A stretch of 15,028 nucleotides of DNA, taken from Trichomonas tenax. Its lineage: Eukaryota; Parabasalia; Trichomonadida; Trichomonadidae. A program made the translations under genes and the position numbers. The notes below the pieces were generated by a model. It saw only the letters and a program-made list of their open reading frames with translations, searched no databases and was not told the DNA's origin. The stretch covers positions 1-15,028 of the forward strand of contig JALKBU010001195.1 in assembly GCA_023091735.1 (NCBI GenBank), read 5' to 3'. Positions 1 through 7,857 of the stretch are shown here, one piece after another (positions within the stretch are counted from its first letter, which is position 1; every line of letters begins with the position of its first letter).

Positions 1-1
1 G

Positions 2-178
2 TTAGGGCCTGGTTTGGCCACTCGAGGGCTTTGGAAGTATCAGGCCGACCTCGCCATGCATCGAATCATGCTTCTGTTGAATAGGCATCTGGATGCATCT
101 CTGCTAGATCACCAGGTCATCCTTCACTATGAGGCTACAACAACTCATAATGAAGTCTTCTTTGGCTTCCAACATTGA
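2..178 (+). CDS. possible 3' end of an unidentified protein (partial)
   Basis: Frame 2 is open from the window edge for 58 codons to a TGA at 176-178. The other two plus frames and the minus frames are broken. The predicted peptide begins LGPGLATRGLWKYQADLAMH, continues with an amphipathic leucine-rich stretch, and ends NEVFFGFQH. Base composition here is clearly richer in G+C than the AT-rich spacer that starts right after the stop, which supports former or present coding. I do not recognise a family. An open run of this length could also arise by chance. The start lies outside the window. Confidence 0.35.
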   Translation, partial: LGPGLATRGLWKYQADLAMHRIMLLLNRHLDASLLDHQVILHYEATTTHNEVFFGFQH

Positions 179-247
179 GTTCAATCCATTTCAACCTATT
201 GACACTTTTCCATTTTTTCCCGAGCAAACACGTCACTTTCCTTTATT

Positions 248-289
248 TTGACATCCCGACTTTACATGTCAAAAATAAGTTACATGTCA
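248..289. promoter_or_regulatory. TTGACAT / TTTACATGTCA motif cluster upstream of the TLDc gene
   Basis: TTGACATC (248-255), TTTACATGTCAAAA (261-274) and TTACATGTCA (280-289) lie about 200-240 bp upstream of the next start codon. The core ACATGT is palindromic. The same words recur upstream of the ribosomal protein gene (10065-10427), and a close variant recurs upstream of the RanBP3-like gene (6333-6436). I infer a binding site for a transcription factor. No factor can be named from the sequence. Confidence 0.4.
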
Positions 290-487
290 GAAAAGCACGT
301 TGTTCTATTTTGTCCCAGTCCCTTTAGAAAAGCTGATTTCAAATATCTCTAATATTTGTTAATCAAAACTTCACTTTTATTGAGAATTTAGATTTAACAG
401 ATAATGTTATATCTATATTCGTAATAAAATTTTTCGAATTTGCTACTTTTCGATGTAAAGTTAACGTCAATAAAAACAGAAAAAAAA

Positions 488-2497
488 ATGTCGAGCGCTG
501 TTTCTGTCCCAAATTACAGCGAAGATTTCTTCTACACGCAGCACCTTCTCAGAATTCACCTCAATGCCCCGTCTTTGGTGATTTCGGAACTCTCTGACAT
601 CAATTTGAAACCCATTCAAACTCAATTCGAAAAATTTGTTCAATTAAACAATCCAGCGAATGTCGTTGATGTATTTATTCCAGCTTCTGATATTCAACAA
701 AAGTTTACTGACGTCGCAAGTTACGGAATTCGCGTTTCACCACTTGATGGACTCGTTTTCAATCTCAGCAACATCGAAATCGATAAATCAGGAGCTTTTA
801 ATGAGTTTTATCACGCAAAAATCGCTTTAGGATCAGTTTTTAATCATCAAGATCCCAAAGCGCCGATTGAGAAGGTCCAATACTTATCAACGAAGATAAC
901 AAAGGAAGTAATTCCTCAGGATTACAACTCTGCACGAATTGGTGAGAATTCTTATATAATTTTCGGCCAAAACCAAATTAACACACTTCATTACATCAAA
1001 TTCGTGTGGAATTCGAAGTTTGAGACGATTTCTCCATCAAGAACAACATGTGACAATTGCCATAATCATAATGCAACGATTTACTGCACTAACGATCATC
1101 TCAAGCTTTGCCAGAAGTGCGATGCAAATCAGCACAAGGCAGCTGAAACAAAGTCACATAAGAGAGATCCAATTGATGCTGCATTAGTTCAAAATCAAGA
1201 TTGTCCTGAACATCCAGGAAATCCAGTACAATACTACTGCCAGAAGTGCAGACTCCCTGTCTGCGTTCAGTGCAAAGTCCAAGGAAGCCACTCACACAAA
1301 GAAACATCGAAACATAAATTAATTCCAATCGATCAAGCGTTCAAAGGCGGTTTGAGAGAAGCAGGTGAAGCAACAACATATATGGTCCAGCGCCGCAGCC
1401 TCCTTGAGTCAGAAATCAAGAAAAAAGACGAAGAAATGGAATTAATCGCGAAAAACTTGAAAGAAACAGAAGACGAAATAATGAGATTGGCGATGAAAGT
1501 AATTCACGAAGCACGCACAATCAGCTCACAACAGGCGAATCTCGTTAAATCCGCCAAATTGGAGTTGATTCGCAAGCAGGAAGAGCTCAAGAGACAAGAA
1601 GAACTTCTCAAGAAATACGTCGAAGATGGAGAACCGATTTCTGTTCTTCAAACGATCAAAGACAACTACGCGCTTGAAAACTCGCTCAAAGGCAATAAAG
1701 ACATTCCGAGACCGATCGGGGCTGTTGGAAACTTGGATCTTCTCGGCCAGCTCTCAGTTAAACCGCGCGAGATCCCGAAGAAACCCGGCGGAAGCGTCAT
1801 CTCGAACAGAGACATTCCACAAGAATTCTCTGACGACAATGAGCAAGAAGAAGAGCAGCAGGAAGACGAAGAAGACAAAAATCCGCATATCTCATCACTC
1901 CAGAAGATCGCACAGCGCAAGCAAGCGAAGTTTAGTCAATCTGGAATCAAAATCGATTTCACGCCTTTCCAGGATTCTGAAATTCTTCAAACAGAAGAAC
2001 AAAAGAAGTTGTTATACCTCTGCTTGCCATTCAAGGCTGTCCCGGAGCCCCACATTCTCTATTCGTCAGCAATCCACGGAATGAGCATGAAGACACTTCA
2101 CGACAATGTCGACAATGTTGGAATCACGTGCGTTATCGTCAAATGCGGAAAGAGCATCTTCGGTGGCTTCGCGGGCTCTAAATGGGTTCCAGACGGCAAC
2201 GCAAAGCGCGACAAGTCATCAACGTTCTTGTTCCAGCTCACTAAGGACGCCTACGTTCCTTTCGGAGGCCAAAGTGAAGACAAGTTTTACATGGTTGCAA
2301 CGGAAGATTATATTTCATTCGGTGGCGAAGATCTTAAGATAAGAGGCCACAAATTCGAGAACTGCTCTTCTGCAATAGAGAACTCGTTCGGCGTTGGCCT
2401 TAAATACGGCTCTAAGGCTGCCAAAGAGTTCCTTGCAGGAAAGCATCAATTCAAACCTGATGCCATTGAAATTTGGGGATTTTTCTCACCCAATTAA
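488..2497 (+). CDS. double B-box zinc finger, coiled-coil, TLDc domain protein
   Basis: A 669-residue protein. Residues 1 to about 185 match nothing I recognise. Two B-box-type zinc fingers follow: about 188-227 (CDNC, YC, CQKC, then H residues) and 239-281 (CPEHPG, YYCQKC, CVQC, HSHKETSKH). A charged coiled coil covers about 300-380 and an acidic E/D run about 448-464. Residues about 506-669 form a TLDc domain, with an LLYLCL helix, LYSSAIHGMS, VIVKCGKSIFGGFAGSKW, SSTFLFQL, FGGEDLKIRGHKFENCSS and a final IEIWGFFSP. B-boxes plus a coiled coil recall TRIM proteins, which act in oligomeric scaffolds, but no RING finger is present. TLDc domains are linked to oxidative-stress and V-ATPase regulation in other eukaryotes. 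The ATG at 488 follows an A-run. An initiator-like TCAATAAA at 467-474 gives a leader of about 19 nt. An upstream in-frame TTG at 440 is not credible in a eukaryote. Confidence 0.9.
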   Translation: MSSAVSVPNYSEDFFYTQHLLRIHLNAPSLVISELSDINLKPIQTQFEKFVQLNNPANVVDVFIPASDIQQKFTDVASYGIRVSPLDGLVFNLSNIEIDKSGAFNEFYHAKIALGSVFNHQDPKAPIEKVQYLSTKITKEVIPQDYNSARIGENSYIIFGQNQINTLHYIKFVWNSKFETISPSRTTCDNCHNHNATIYCTNDHLKLCQKCDANQHKAAETKSHKRDPIDAALVQNQDCPEHPGNPVQYYCQKCRLPVCVQCKVQGSHSHKETSKHKLIPIDQAFKGGLREAGEATTYMVQRRSLLESEIKKKDEEMELIAKNLKETEDEIMRLAMKVIHEARTISSQQANLVKSAKLELIRKQEELKRQEELLKKYVEDGEPISVLQTIKDNYALENSLKGNKDIPRPIGAVGNLDLLGQLSVKPREIPKKPGGSVISNRDIPQEFSDDNEQEEEQQEDEEDKNPHISSLQKIAQRKQAKFSQSGIKIDFTPFQDSEILQTEEQKKLLYLCLPFKAVPEPHILYSSAIHGMSMKTLHDNVDNVGITCVIVKCGKSIFGGFAGSKWVPDGNAKRDKSSTFLFQLTKDAYVPFGGQSEDKFYMVATEDYISFGGEDLKIRGHKFENCSSAIENSFGVGLKYGSKAAKEFLAGKHQFKPDAIEIWGFFSPN

Positions 2498-2936
2498 GAA
2501 AAAATTAATGTAAACTATTGAAAATTGTATTGAAAAAAAGAATAATATTTTCAACTATGTTCACCCTAAAAAGATTAGTTATTACATCATTTTTACTATA
2601 TCATTACCATTCATAACGCACATCATTATTCTCAGATGTCACTTTTCATTTTAGTCGTCCCTTCTGACCAAATAAAAGTTCTCAAAATATTCTATGAGCT
2701 TTGAAATAATCGTTTTCCACAAAAAACGTTTCACATCTTTTCTCTAAATATAGATTTATAGTACATTGTTTAACTTAAAATACGACTATAGCTACAGTAA
2801 TGAAGTATATCTGTCGTTTCTAAATGCTTATATTTTTAAGTTTATGTGAATGAAAACAATATAATTTTACAACGATACAGGAAGTTTGGTCAGAGCGGAC
2901 CTTAAAAATCTGTTTCAAAAAAATACAAAACAACAA
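2498..2936. other. spacer between convergent genes
   Basis: AT-rich spacer of about 440 bp between two genes whose 3' ends face each other. I see no long ORF, RNA gene or repeat. It presumably carries the 3' ends and poly(A) signals of both transcripts. Confidence 0.6.
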
Positions 2937-4205
2937 TTAATACTCTATAATATATTGACCATTTGGTTCCATTCTTGTGTTAACATGTGTGATATAACCT
3001 CCGAGATTTCCGATTAAATCGAAAACCCAATTTCCGAGATTAGGAACAAAACATGAAATCAAAGTTTGTGGCTGAACACATAAAGCGGCGAATATTGATT
3101 TCTCGTCGAACACCCAAAGGTATGAAGCGCTCTTAAGGTAATTAATGTATTCGTCTCTTGGCGTATTTTCGTCAATGAAAATATTTTCATTGTTCGATGA
3201 AATCGCTTGAATATAGTCATTCAAGTTCGAGTATAAGTACATCCTTTGAGATCTGATGATAACTGTTAAGTTCTTCTTCGGATTGTTGATTGGAATCGCG
3301 TTTCTAACATTCGTATAACTGTGTAAATCTTTTGCAGGAAATTCGTTTTGCTTGAAGCATTTATTCGTTGAATCCATGAGTTTAATCGATGGGAACTGCG
3401 CAAATATAAAGTTCAGAGGCGACCTCGTTTGGAAAATAACAATTGCTGAATATCTGAAACTTGATGTTGCTAAATTATTAATAATTGGTAAAACTGTATA
3501 ATAAAGTGTCTTTTCTGAGTTCTCTGTTATGAAATATATCGGTTCTCTGTCCTGAAACAGCGGATAATTATTCTTTTGTTTGACTTCTTCGGAATTTGTT
3601 GATAAATCATTTCTGAAATTAGCGAGTGGATGCGAGAAAATGAGGTCTTCGTATACATATGTGGTCATAATGTTGTTTAAATAGCAGTAATCGGTTATTT
3701 CTGCATTTTCATTTCTTCCATTAACCCACGATTTCTTTGGAAGCAATAACGATATTGGGTCGATCAGCATCTGTTCCTTGTATATTGAAAGTTGATTCAG
3801 AACAACTTCAAACTGAGAATCTGCGTTTTGTGAAACAACAATGTAAAAAGAAATGTTTGAAGGGTCCGAATCCTTGAAATCCCAAAATGTTCTTCGCGGA
3901 AAATACGTTACAAAATGCTGTGAGGTGATTTTAACTGAGAATAATTGTAAAAAATTATTTAACGAAGCTCTGAAGAGAAAATCTGTTGAAATACTGATAT
4001 CCACTCTATTTGCAGACCGTCTGACAACGATATCTTTGAGACCAGAAGATTCATTCGTAAATAAAGGATACCTCGCCAATCTTTCGAATTTGTCGCAATA
4101 TGTATTGATTCCGACCATCAATGCACCGAGAAAAAGAGCCAAAGCGACATGAATTGGATTCAAATTCGAAAAATTATAAGTTTTCGCGTATCCATCGTTG
4201 AACAT
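2937..4205 (-). CDS. type II membrane protein, possible glycosyltransferase-like C-terminus
   Basis: A 422-residue protein. One hydrophobic segment lies near the N-terminus (about residues 16-37, HVALALFLGALMVGI), followed by a long soluble region without further membrane spans. This gives a type II topology with a lumenal or external C-terminal domain, as in Golgi glycosyltransferases. Near the C-terminus, SASYLWVFDEKSIFAALC, SCFVPN and a final IGNLGGYI are arranged like the end of GT61/DUF563-type enzymes, but the resemblance is weak and no catalytic residues can be assigned. Start choice: the open frame runs upstream to a TTG at 4301, adding a hydrophobic stretch, but that stretch has no ATG. 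The first ATG (4203-4205) lies 9 nt after a good initiator TCATTTTC, which strongly supports it. Function unknown; a membrane protein is certain. Confidence 0.75.
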   Translation of the reverse strand: MFNDGYAKTYNFSNLNPIHVALALFLGALMVGINTYCDKFERLARYPLFTNESSGLKDIVVRRSANRVDISISTDFLFRASLNNFLQLFSVKITSQHFVTYFPRRTFWDFKDSDPSNISFYIVVSQNADSQFEVVLNQLSIYKEQMLIDPISLLLPKKSWVNGRNENAEITDYCYLNNIMTTYVYEDLIFSHPLANFRNDLSTNSEEVKQKNNYPLFQDREPIYFITENSEKTLYYTVLPIINNLATSSFRYSAIVIFQTRSPLNFIFAQFPSIKLMDSTNKCFKQNEFPAKDLHSYTNVRNAIPINNPKKNLTVIIRSQRMYLYSNLNDYIQAISSNNENIFIDENTPRDEYINYLKSASYLWVFDEKSIFAALCVQPQTLISCFVPNLGNWVFDLIGNLGGYITHVNTRMEPNGQYIIEY

Positions 4206-4208
4206 TGT

Positions 4209-4216
4209 GAAAATGA
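4209..4216 (-). promoter_or_regulatory. initiator (Inr) TCATTTTC of the membrane protein gene
   Basis: On the minus strand TCATTTTC matches the trichomonad initiator TCA(+1)Y(T/A). The putative +1 A at 4214 is 9 nt from the ATG, a leader length usual for trichomonads. Two TTTTTGACATTT words lie further upstream (about 4270-4310). Confidence 0.55.
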
Positions 4217-4301
4217 CAAATAAACTATTTTGTAAATTTATAATGACAGATAGTAATTGTAAAATGATAAATGTCAAAAATAAAAATTTGTAATGCGGCA
4301 A

Positions 4302-4580
4302 ATGTCAAAAAAGCAATCAAAAAATAAGAAAATCGGATTTGATATATTTTATTTATTTGCAATGCTTCTCCATCAGAACTATATTGCATTAAAATTTCCA
4401 ATTTTGAAGCATATGCATATTAATGAAATGGATTCAAAATTAATTTGATTATCTTTATGGAATTGAGAAAATTCAACATAAAAATGAGCTTCACATTGTT
4501 ATAAAAAAATATATTTCGAATGTCAGCCCATCAATATTTGTTTTATCACAAAATTCAACAGGCTTGTCTAAAATTGATAG
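4302..4580. other. AT-rich intergenic region
   Basis: No ORF or RNA gene is seen. The first bases are the promoter side of the minus-strand membrane protein gene and include copies of TTTTTGACATTT (minus strand). Confidence 0.5.
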
Positions 4581-4813
4581 GCAAAGTCGGCGAAACTCGT
4601 TTTTTAACTCACTGGATTAACTTTTTGCTAAGTTATTGAACCAAAATGTACAAAATACTGTTGTGCATGATATATTAAAGAATTAGCTAACAAACTCTAT
4701 ATTTCATTAAAATATTAGATATATCTTGCACAACAGGATTTTGTACATTTTGGTTCAATAACTTAGTAAAAAGTTAATCCAGTGAGTTAAAAAACGAGTT
4801 TCGCCGACTTTGC
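4581..4813. mobile_element. foldback / MITE-like palindromic element
   Basis: The two arms, 4581-4675 and 4719-4813, are inverted repeats of 95 bp that differ at only three positions (about 97% identity). They are separated by a 43-bp AT-rich spacer. The ends are GCAAAGTCGGCGAAACTCG and its complement, more GC-rich than the surroundings. There is no coding capacity. Such a structure is typical of a short non-autonomous DNA transposon or foldback element and would form a long hairpin if transcribed. Target-site duplication is unclear: TAG at 4578-4580 could pair with TAG at 4815-4817. The family is not recognised. Confidence 0.75.
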
Positions 4814-5081
4814 GTAGAAAAATTTAATTGCCCATTCAACATCAATCAATTGATACAGGTTATAATCGCTTTAACCATTGGAAGAGAAAACGATGAAGAA
4901 GTAACTATCAATGGATGACAACATTTACACAATTCATAGTTATCATAAAAAAACATTCAATTCATTTTGTATTGTTTCTCTTGATAATAGGTCTATGATA
5001 ATAACAAAACATCATATTAGTGAAATAAGTATTTTATGTTTCTTCGAATTGTAAAATATAATTTCATCAAACATGCAGAAC
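4814..5081. other. AT-rich intergenic region
   Basis: Between the foldback element and the ankyrin/37-bp array. No gene, repeat or RNA is recognised. Confidence 0.5.
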
Positions 5082-5142
5082 ATTTATTCAGATATTGAAC
5101 GATTTCGGGAGAATTCATTTCAATTGCCTAAGATAGCGGAGA
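5082..5142 (-). pseudogene. ankyrin-repeat relic 1
   Basis: Read on the minus strand, this gives SPLS, a TAG stop, then AIEMNSPEIVQYLNK. That matches one helix pair of an ankyrin repeat (xPLxxAIExxSxEIVxYL). The stop codon inside it and the loss of an open frame on both sides show a dead fragment. It abuts the first unit of the 37-bp tandem array. Confidence 0.65.
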
Positions 5143-5145
5143 TTT

Positions 5146-5555
5146 ATATCATAGTGATGAGAATCAAATGTGAATGATATATCCAATATCATACTGATAA
5201 TTAAATGTGAAAGATTGATCCAATATCATAATGTTGAGTATATGTGATTGATTGATGCAATATTATAATGCTGACTTTGTGAAAATGATTTATGCCATGT
5301 TATAATGTTGATCAAAAGTGAAAGCTTGATTTCATGTCATAAGGATGAATATATTAGAAAGATTGATTTCATATCAAAATGATTATCAAATAAGAAAGAT
5401 TGATGCCATGTTATAATGTTGATCAAAAGTGAAAGCTTGATTTCATAGAATAATAATGATCAAATGAAATTGACTGATGTAATTTCATAATAATGATCAA
5501 ATGAAATTGACTGATGTAATTTCATAATAATGATCAAATGTGAATGGTTAACCGC
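5146..5555. repeat. 37-bp tandem repeat, tract 1 (11 units)
   Basis: Units start at 5146 (a 40-bp first unit), 5186, 5223, 5260, 5297, 5334, 5371, 5408, 5445, 5482 and 5519. All the others are 37 bp except the last, which runs into ankyrin relic 2. The typical pattern is ATATCATAATGATGATCAAA followed by TGTGAAAGATTGATGCA. Units are diverged in sequence but almost invariant in length. Units at 5297 and 5408 are identical over 37 bp. Because 37 is not a multiple of three, the tract cannot be a normal coding repeat. Confidence 0.85.
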
Positions 5556-5640
5556 TACCATGTTGATACCAGCACCGTGCTCAACTAGATATTTAACAAT
5601 TTCGAGTGACTTCATTTCAATTGTAATCGATAATGGAGCT
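5551..5640 (-). pseudogene. ankyrin-repeat relic 2
   Basis: On the minus strand this encodes APLSITIEMKSLEIVKYLV followed by EHGAGINMVAV, one complete ankyrin unit of about 30 residues with no internal stop. The sequence on either side is 37-bp repeat with stops in all frames, so the unit is stranded. It is the best preserved of the relics. Confidence 0.75.
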
Positions 5641-5642
5641 TG

Positions 5643-5901
5643 ATATCATGATCATGACCAAATATGACTGATTGATGTAATATCATAATATTGAACAAAT
5701 GAGACGGATTGATTGGATATCGTAGTATTGAACAAGTGTGAAAGATTAATATCATATCAAAATGATAACCAAATGTGACTGATTGATTAGATAACAAAAT
5801 GATAATCAAATGAGATTGCTCAAATGAATATCATTATGATAGTCAAGTGTGACGGATTAATCATATATTACAATGATATTCAAGTGTAAGTGATTGGTTA
5901 G
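5643..5901. repeat. 37-bp tandem repeat, tract 2 (7 units)
   Basis: Seven consecutive units of exactly 37 bp start at 5643, 5680, 5717, 5754, 5791, 5828 and 5865. They share the pattern of tract 1 (ATATCA..ATGAT..TCAAATGTGA..GATTGAT). The first unit begins 2 bp after ankyrin relic 2 ends, and the last ends where relic 3 begins. Confidence 0.85.
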
Positions 5902-5985
5902 TTTGTTGTTGACATCAATTCCGTTCCCAACTAGATATTGAACGATTTCGAGAGACCCCAGTTCAATTGCAATTTAAAAAGGAGT
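5902..5985 (-). pseudogene. ankyrin-repeat relic 3
   Basis: The minus strand reads TPF, a TAA stop, then IAIELGSLEIVQYLV and GNGIDVNNK, a single ankyrin unit with a stop in its first helix. It is closely related to relics 1 and 2 (shared IE, S-EIV-YL). It sits between tract 2 and the last 37-bp units. Confidence 0.7.
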
Positions 5986-5988
5986 ATT

Positions 5989-6090
5989 ATATTATAGCGA
6001 TTATCAAATGTGAATTTTTGATATCAAATGCAACTGATTGATGTAATATCATAAAGATAAATATTCTTAGAATAACTTCATTTCAATATA
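5989..6090. repeat. 37-bp tandem repeat, tract 3, and a trace of ankyrin relic 4
   Basis: One full 37-bp unit (5989-6025), one truncated unit (6026-6045) and a unit start (from 6046). Beyond it, TAACTTCATTTCAAT (6073-6087) is nearly the same as the IEMKS-encoding stretch of ankyrin relic 2, so a fourth ankyrin fragment probably began here. Decay is greatest at this end. Confidence 0.6.
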
Positions 6091-6332
6091 GTCAAAAATT
6101 ATCACAGCCATACACCATGAGGACAACATTTAGAGTTCGTTTTTCTTTTCTTTAGGAAATATATAATGTTATGTGATCTCTAACTTAATATTGAACTTCT
6201 ATTTTCGATATGTTTTATGATAGTAGAGTTTTCAGCACTCTGTATGTATTATGTACCAAGAAAAATTGCTTGTTAGAAAAATATTTCGCGAATATTTGAA
6301 ACTTTTAGTTAGAACTTGTTGGAAAAGATATC

Positions 6333-6464
6333 TGTCATGTAATTACAATTTACACAATAAATAATAAAACATTTGTCAACAAAATGTCATGTAATGGCAT
6401 ATTACACGGCAGAGATTTGATTTTTGTCATGTAATTCGTAATTACGTGGCAAAGTCTTGATTTT
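6333..6464. promoter_or_regulatory. upstream region with TGTCATGTAAT motifs and a 40-bp tandem duplication
   Basis: TGTCATGTAAT occurs at 6333, 6385 and 6425. The last two copies head two adjacent 40-bp segments (6385-6424 and 6425-6464) that match at about 30 of 40 positions and end GATTTT. The second ends about 12 bp before the next gene's ATG, so this is the proximal promoter. Both segments also carry an ATTAC..GGCA block. I infer that a regulatory module has been duplicated. Confidence 0.5.
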
Positions 6465-6476
6465 TCAAAAAAAGTT

Positions 6477-7169
6477 ATGAATCCCGGTGGTGGATTTAAT
6501 CTCAACAAATTTTCATTAGTTAACAAACTCGGCCAAGGCTCTGCGAGCAGCGACTTCGACAACGGCAAATTAAGCAAGCCACTAGCGAAACAGAAAGAAG
6601 CAACAAAATATAATTTCGGAACTGGCGTCGTTTTCTCATCAAACATCGATCCCAACACTCCGTTCGAGCCAGTAACGCTCAGAATTAACGCACCAAAAGT
6701 TCCATTCAAAGATACGCCTAAAGAAACAGTAACGAACAATAAAAACGATGAAGGTGATGATTCTGTACTCGAGGGACCAAATGGGTTCGTTGAGGGTTCG
6801 ACTGGAGAAGAAAATGATGAAATTATTATCGATTACAAGGCTCAACTTCACGAAATGGCAACTATTGAAGACAAAGAGAAGAACACCGTTACGACATTGT
6901 GGTGTGAACGTGGAAAGGGACATTTCCACTTTAATAAATCCGGAGAAAACATTTACAGATTTACAATGAGGCGCCAAGAGATAAAGACAGTCTGTTTAAA
7001 CGCCAGGCTGTTCAAGGCAATGAGAATTGACCCGATTGCTCAGAGGCAAATTAGATTTAATGCTGCTGATGAAACCGGTAATCTAAAGACATATCTGTTG
7101 ACTGTCAGTGGTCCGGCAGAAAGAGATAACATTATTACTAAGGTACGTGAAGTCCTTGATAAGTTATGA
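6477..7169 (+). CDS. Ran-binding domain protein, RanBP3/Yrb2-like
   Basis: A 230-residue protein. Residues 1 to about 112 are low in structure, with FGTGVVF at 47-53 and an acidic run near 89-115. Residues about 113-228 form a RanBP1-type (PH-fold) domain, with LWCERGKGHFHFN (141-153), RFTMRR (161-166), a CLNARLF motif (173-179) and a final strand/helix KTYLLTVSGPAERDNI. The W-x-E-R-G-x-G and MR..(x)..LN motifs are the family's Ran-contact signature. The A-M-x-I-D stretch and the C-terminal placement fit RanBP3/Yrb2 or Nup50 better than RanBP1. Such proteins bind RanGTP in the nucleus and assist CRM1-dependent export. The ATG at 6477 follows TCAAAAAA (6465-6472), a weak initiator giving a 10-nt leader. 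No introns. Confidence 0.85.
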   Translation: MNPGGGFNLNKFSLVNKLGQGSASSDFDNGKLSKPLAKQKEATKYNFGTGVVFSSNIDPNTPFEPVTLRINAPKVPFKDTPKETVTNNKNDEGDDSVLEGPNGFVEGSTGEENDEIIIDYKAQLHEMATIEDKEKNTVTTLWCERGKGHFHFNKSGENIYRFTMRRQEIKTVCLNARLFKAMRIDPIAQRQIRFNAADETGNLKTYLLTVSGPAERDNIITKVREVLDKL

Positions 7170-7857
7170 TTTATTTATTATTCGTTTATTAGATATTATT
7201 ATAAACATGATACACTGCATTCGAGTTTTGGACGGCCTGAATGGTATGTTCTCTATATTCAATAATAAATCAAAATTTAAAACATAATTCAGACTCATAA
7301 ACTCCATATCTGTAATATAATCTTGATGTGTGGCACATTGGTTTCTATAAGAACATGATATTCAAGATCAAATATATTGAAAAAACTTGTATTGAGGGAT
7401 TTAAGACAAATTTATCTTCTATTTCAGAAAAGCATCTAAAATACAATAGTTTGATTTACTGAGAGTTAAATGTTAAGAAGTATAATAATAGAAAAATTCT
7501 GTTCTATTCAATATTTTTTTTTAATTTAAAAGTTAAAAAAGTGGAGTTTCTATCATTTTTAAGATATTCCCGTTCCTAAAACGTCAGTGTAAAGCCAAAT
7601 CTTTCTAAATTATCCATTTTGATTTATGATTTCATTTTTTATTGAAATTTAAATTGATTCAAATACGACCGATTCAAATTTAATCTCAGTTAAATCTATT
7701 ATTATTCTTATATATGCAATCATTAAATCATATTTATGTAATCAATTTTTTTTACAAATTCTCGAAAATAAAAACGTTCTGAAAATAGTCTTTTTCTTTA
7801 CTGAATAACATAGAAAATGCTTGAATAAAAACATTTAGGACATTTACGTTGTTTTGT
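7170..7857. other. AT-rich intergenic region
   Basis: About 690 bp with no supported gene. T- and A-runs are frequent. No initiator-type TCAYT lies close to the ATG of the following broken gene, in contrast to the intact genes of the window. Confidence 0.5.

Noticed and set aside
440..487. Earlier TTG start of the TLDc gene
   Set aside because: TTG starts are not expected in this eukaryote, and the ATG at 488 has a suitable leader.
1626..2342. Other-frame ORFs inside the TLDc gene
   Set aside because: Shadows of a well supported coding frame; compositions are those of frame-shifted translation.
4206..4301. Longer membrane protein starting at 4301 with an extra hydrophobic segment
   Set aside because: It would need a TTG start. 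No ATG exists in the extension, and the initiator TCATTTTC lies inside it.
5612..5809. 65-residue minus-strand ORF in the repeat tract
   Set aside because: It is the chance reading of 37-bp units plus ankyrin relic 2 in a shifted frame and has no ATG-proximal initiator.
5146..5901. CRISPR-like array
   Set aside because: The 37-bp units are contiguous, with no unique spacers between conserved repeats, and the context is eukaryotic.
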